64,000 nucleotides of DNA. Origin: Oscillospiraceae bacterium. GTDB lineage: Bacteria > Bacillota > Clostridia > Oscillospirales > Acutalibacteraceae. Position 1 is the first letter of the stretch; the number at the start of each line of letters is the position of its first letter. This document shows, one piece after another, positions 63,450 through 64,000 of the stretch. The stretch lies in NCBI GenBank assembly GCA_022763825.1, contig JALEQX010000053.1, positions 1-64,000 on the forward strand, read 5' to 3'. The translations under genes and the position numbers were made by a program. A model generated the notes under the pieces. That model did no database searches and had not been told where the DNA came from. It was given only the letters and a program-made list of their open reading frames with translations.

Positions 63450-64000
63450 TTACTTAGCTAAAATAAATTCCTTTTCTCCGTTGACTTTTTCGCGCCACAG
63501 GGGAGACATACTGCGGAGTCTGTCGATAACCTTGGGGATTACTTCGAGCATATAGTCGATTTCCTCCTCGGTGTTATTTTCGCACAGCGAAAGTCTTAAC
63601 GAGCCGTGAGCGATTTCGTGCGGTCTGCCGATAGCGAGCAGAACGTGACTGGGCTCGAGCGAACCCGACGTGCATGCTGAGCCGGACGAAGCGCATATAC
63701 CGTCAGCGTCGAGCAGAAGCAGTATGCTCTCGCCCTCAATGCCCTCAAAGCAGAAGTTTACGTTTCCCGCAAGTCTGTTTACCTCGTCGCCGTTGAGCGT
63801 CGAATACGGAATCTTTTTAAGTCCGTTTATAAGTCTGTCCCTTAATGCGGAGACTTTAGCTTTGTTCTTATCAATATTGGCGCATGCCTCTTCGAGAGCC
63901 GCCGTCATTCCCATGATTGCGGGGATGTTTTCCGTACCGCCTCTCTTGCCCCTCTCCTGGGCTCCGCCCTCGATAATATTCGTAAGGTTTATGCCCTTTC
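63450..64000 (-). CDS. nifS: Cysteine desulfurase NifS, C-terminal part (cut by window end)
   Basis: The frame runs to the window edge; the N-terminal part with the PLP lysine is outside. Visible are [34 protein letters not shown], the catalytic Cys loop [11 protein letters not shown] and [18 protein letters not shown]. It supplies sulfur from cysteine to NifU. First gene of the nifS-nifU-rrf2 group as seen from this side. Confidence 0.95.
   Translation of the reverse strand, partial: KGINLTNIIEGGAQERGKRGGTENIPAIMGMTAALEEACANIDKNKAKVSALRDRLINGLKKIPYSTLNGDEVNRLAGNVNFCFEGIEGESILLLLDADGICASSGSACTSGSLEPSHVLLAIGRPHEIAHGSLRLSLCENNTEEEIDYMLEVIPKVIDRLRSMSPLWREKVNGEKEFILAK

Overview
The window reads as a chromosomal segment of a gut-type Clostridia (Firmicutes), most likely an uncultured Oscillospirales/Christensenellales relative. 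Evidence: strong Shine-Dalgarno sites and TTGACA/TATAAT-type promoters with 17-base spacers; a yabM-yabN(mazG)-HU-yabO(rqcP) core like the Bacillus/Clostridium order; HemZ, HtrA and bifunctional RelA/SpoT of Firmicute type; and four secreted proteins ending in dockerin-like calcium-binding repeats. No tRNA, rRNA, CRISPR array or intact transposase was seen.

Layout. 1-2.5 kb: 3' end of a ketopantoate reductase gene, then a leftward pair encoding a MIF/tautomerase homologue and a GH27 alpha-galactosidase with an inserted domain. 2.6-4.7 kb: a secreted dockerin protein and a short transcription unit with a 20-codon ORF and a hairpin-rich 3' part. 4.7-17.6 kb: a long rightward housekeeping run (HExxH membrane protein, recJ, rsh, dtd, MBL hydrolase, hemZ, SpoVB-like flippase, mazG, HU, rqcP, DUF4886, htrA). 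17.7-21.6 kb: leftward hypB-hypA and a large flavo-iron-sulfur oxidoreductase. 21.8-31 kb: rightward metallophosphoesterase, YhcH, PepV-type dipeptidase, birA, an LRR/dockerin surface protein, a galactokinase/galacturonokinase-like GHMP kinase with a sugar nucleotidyltransferase, and a DUF2804 protein. 31-37 kb: leftward membrane protein, PHP phosphoesterase and the glycolytic run pgk-tpiA-gpmI.

37-46 kb: GH36 alpha-galactosidase with a secreted propeller-like protein, an EamA transporter, a TIM-barrel sugar isomerase and a 1047-residue LRR/dockerin protein. 46-54 kb: a leftward secreted set (two-domain metallophosphoesterase with dockerin, ceramidase-like protein, two very small proteins, PI-PLC-like protein) that looks aimed at phosphate esters and lipids, plus a separate lipoprotein. 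54.5-59 kb: a chagasin-type inhibitor and a GPH symporter/GH2 beta-galactosidase operon. 59-62.5 kb: Ktr/Trk potassium uptake and an MNT-HEPN toxin-antitoxin locus whose HEPN gene is split by a 227-bp MITE-like insertion. 62.5-64 kb: Rrf2 regulator, NifU-type scaffold and the C-terminal part of a NifS cysteine desulfurase.

A recurrent theme is galactoside use: GH27 (with an apparent export or anchor sequence), cytoplasmic GH36 and GH2, a GPH importer and a galactokinase-family kinase. The less expected material is mostly non-coding: the MITE inside HEPN, a 181-bp foldback element, three tandem 37-bp repeats with compensatory stem changes, a structured intergenic element present in two operons, and AT-rich palindromes that supply the stop codons of several genes. 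All calls come from reading the sequence; none was checked by database search.
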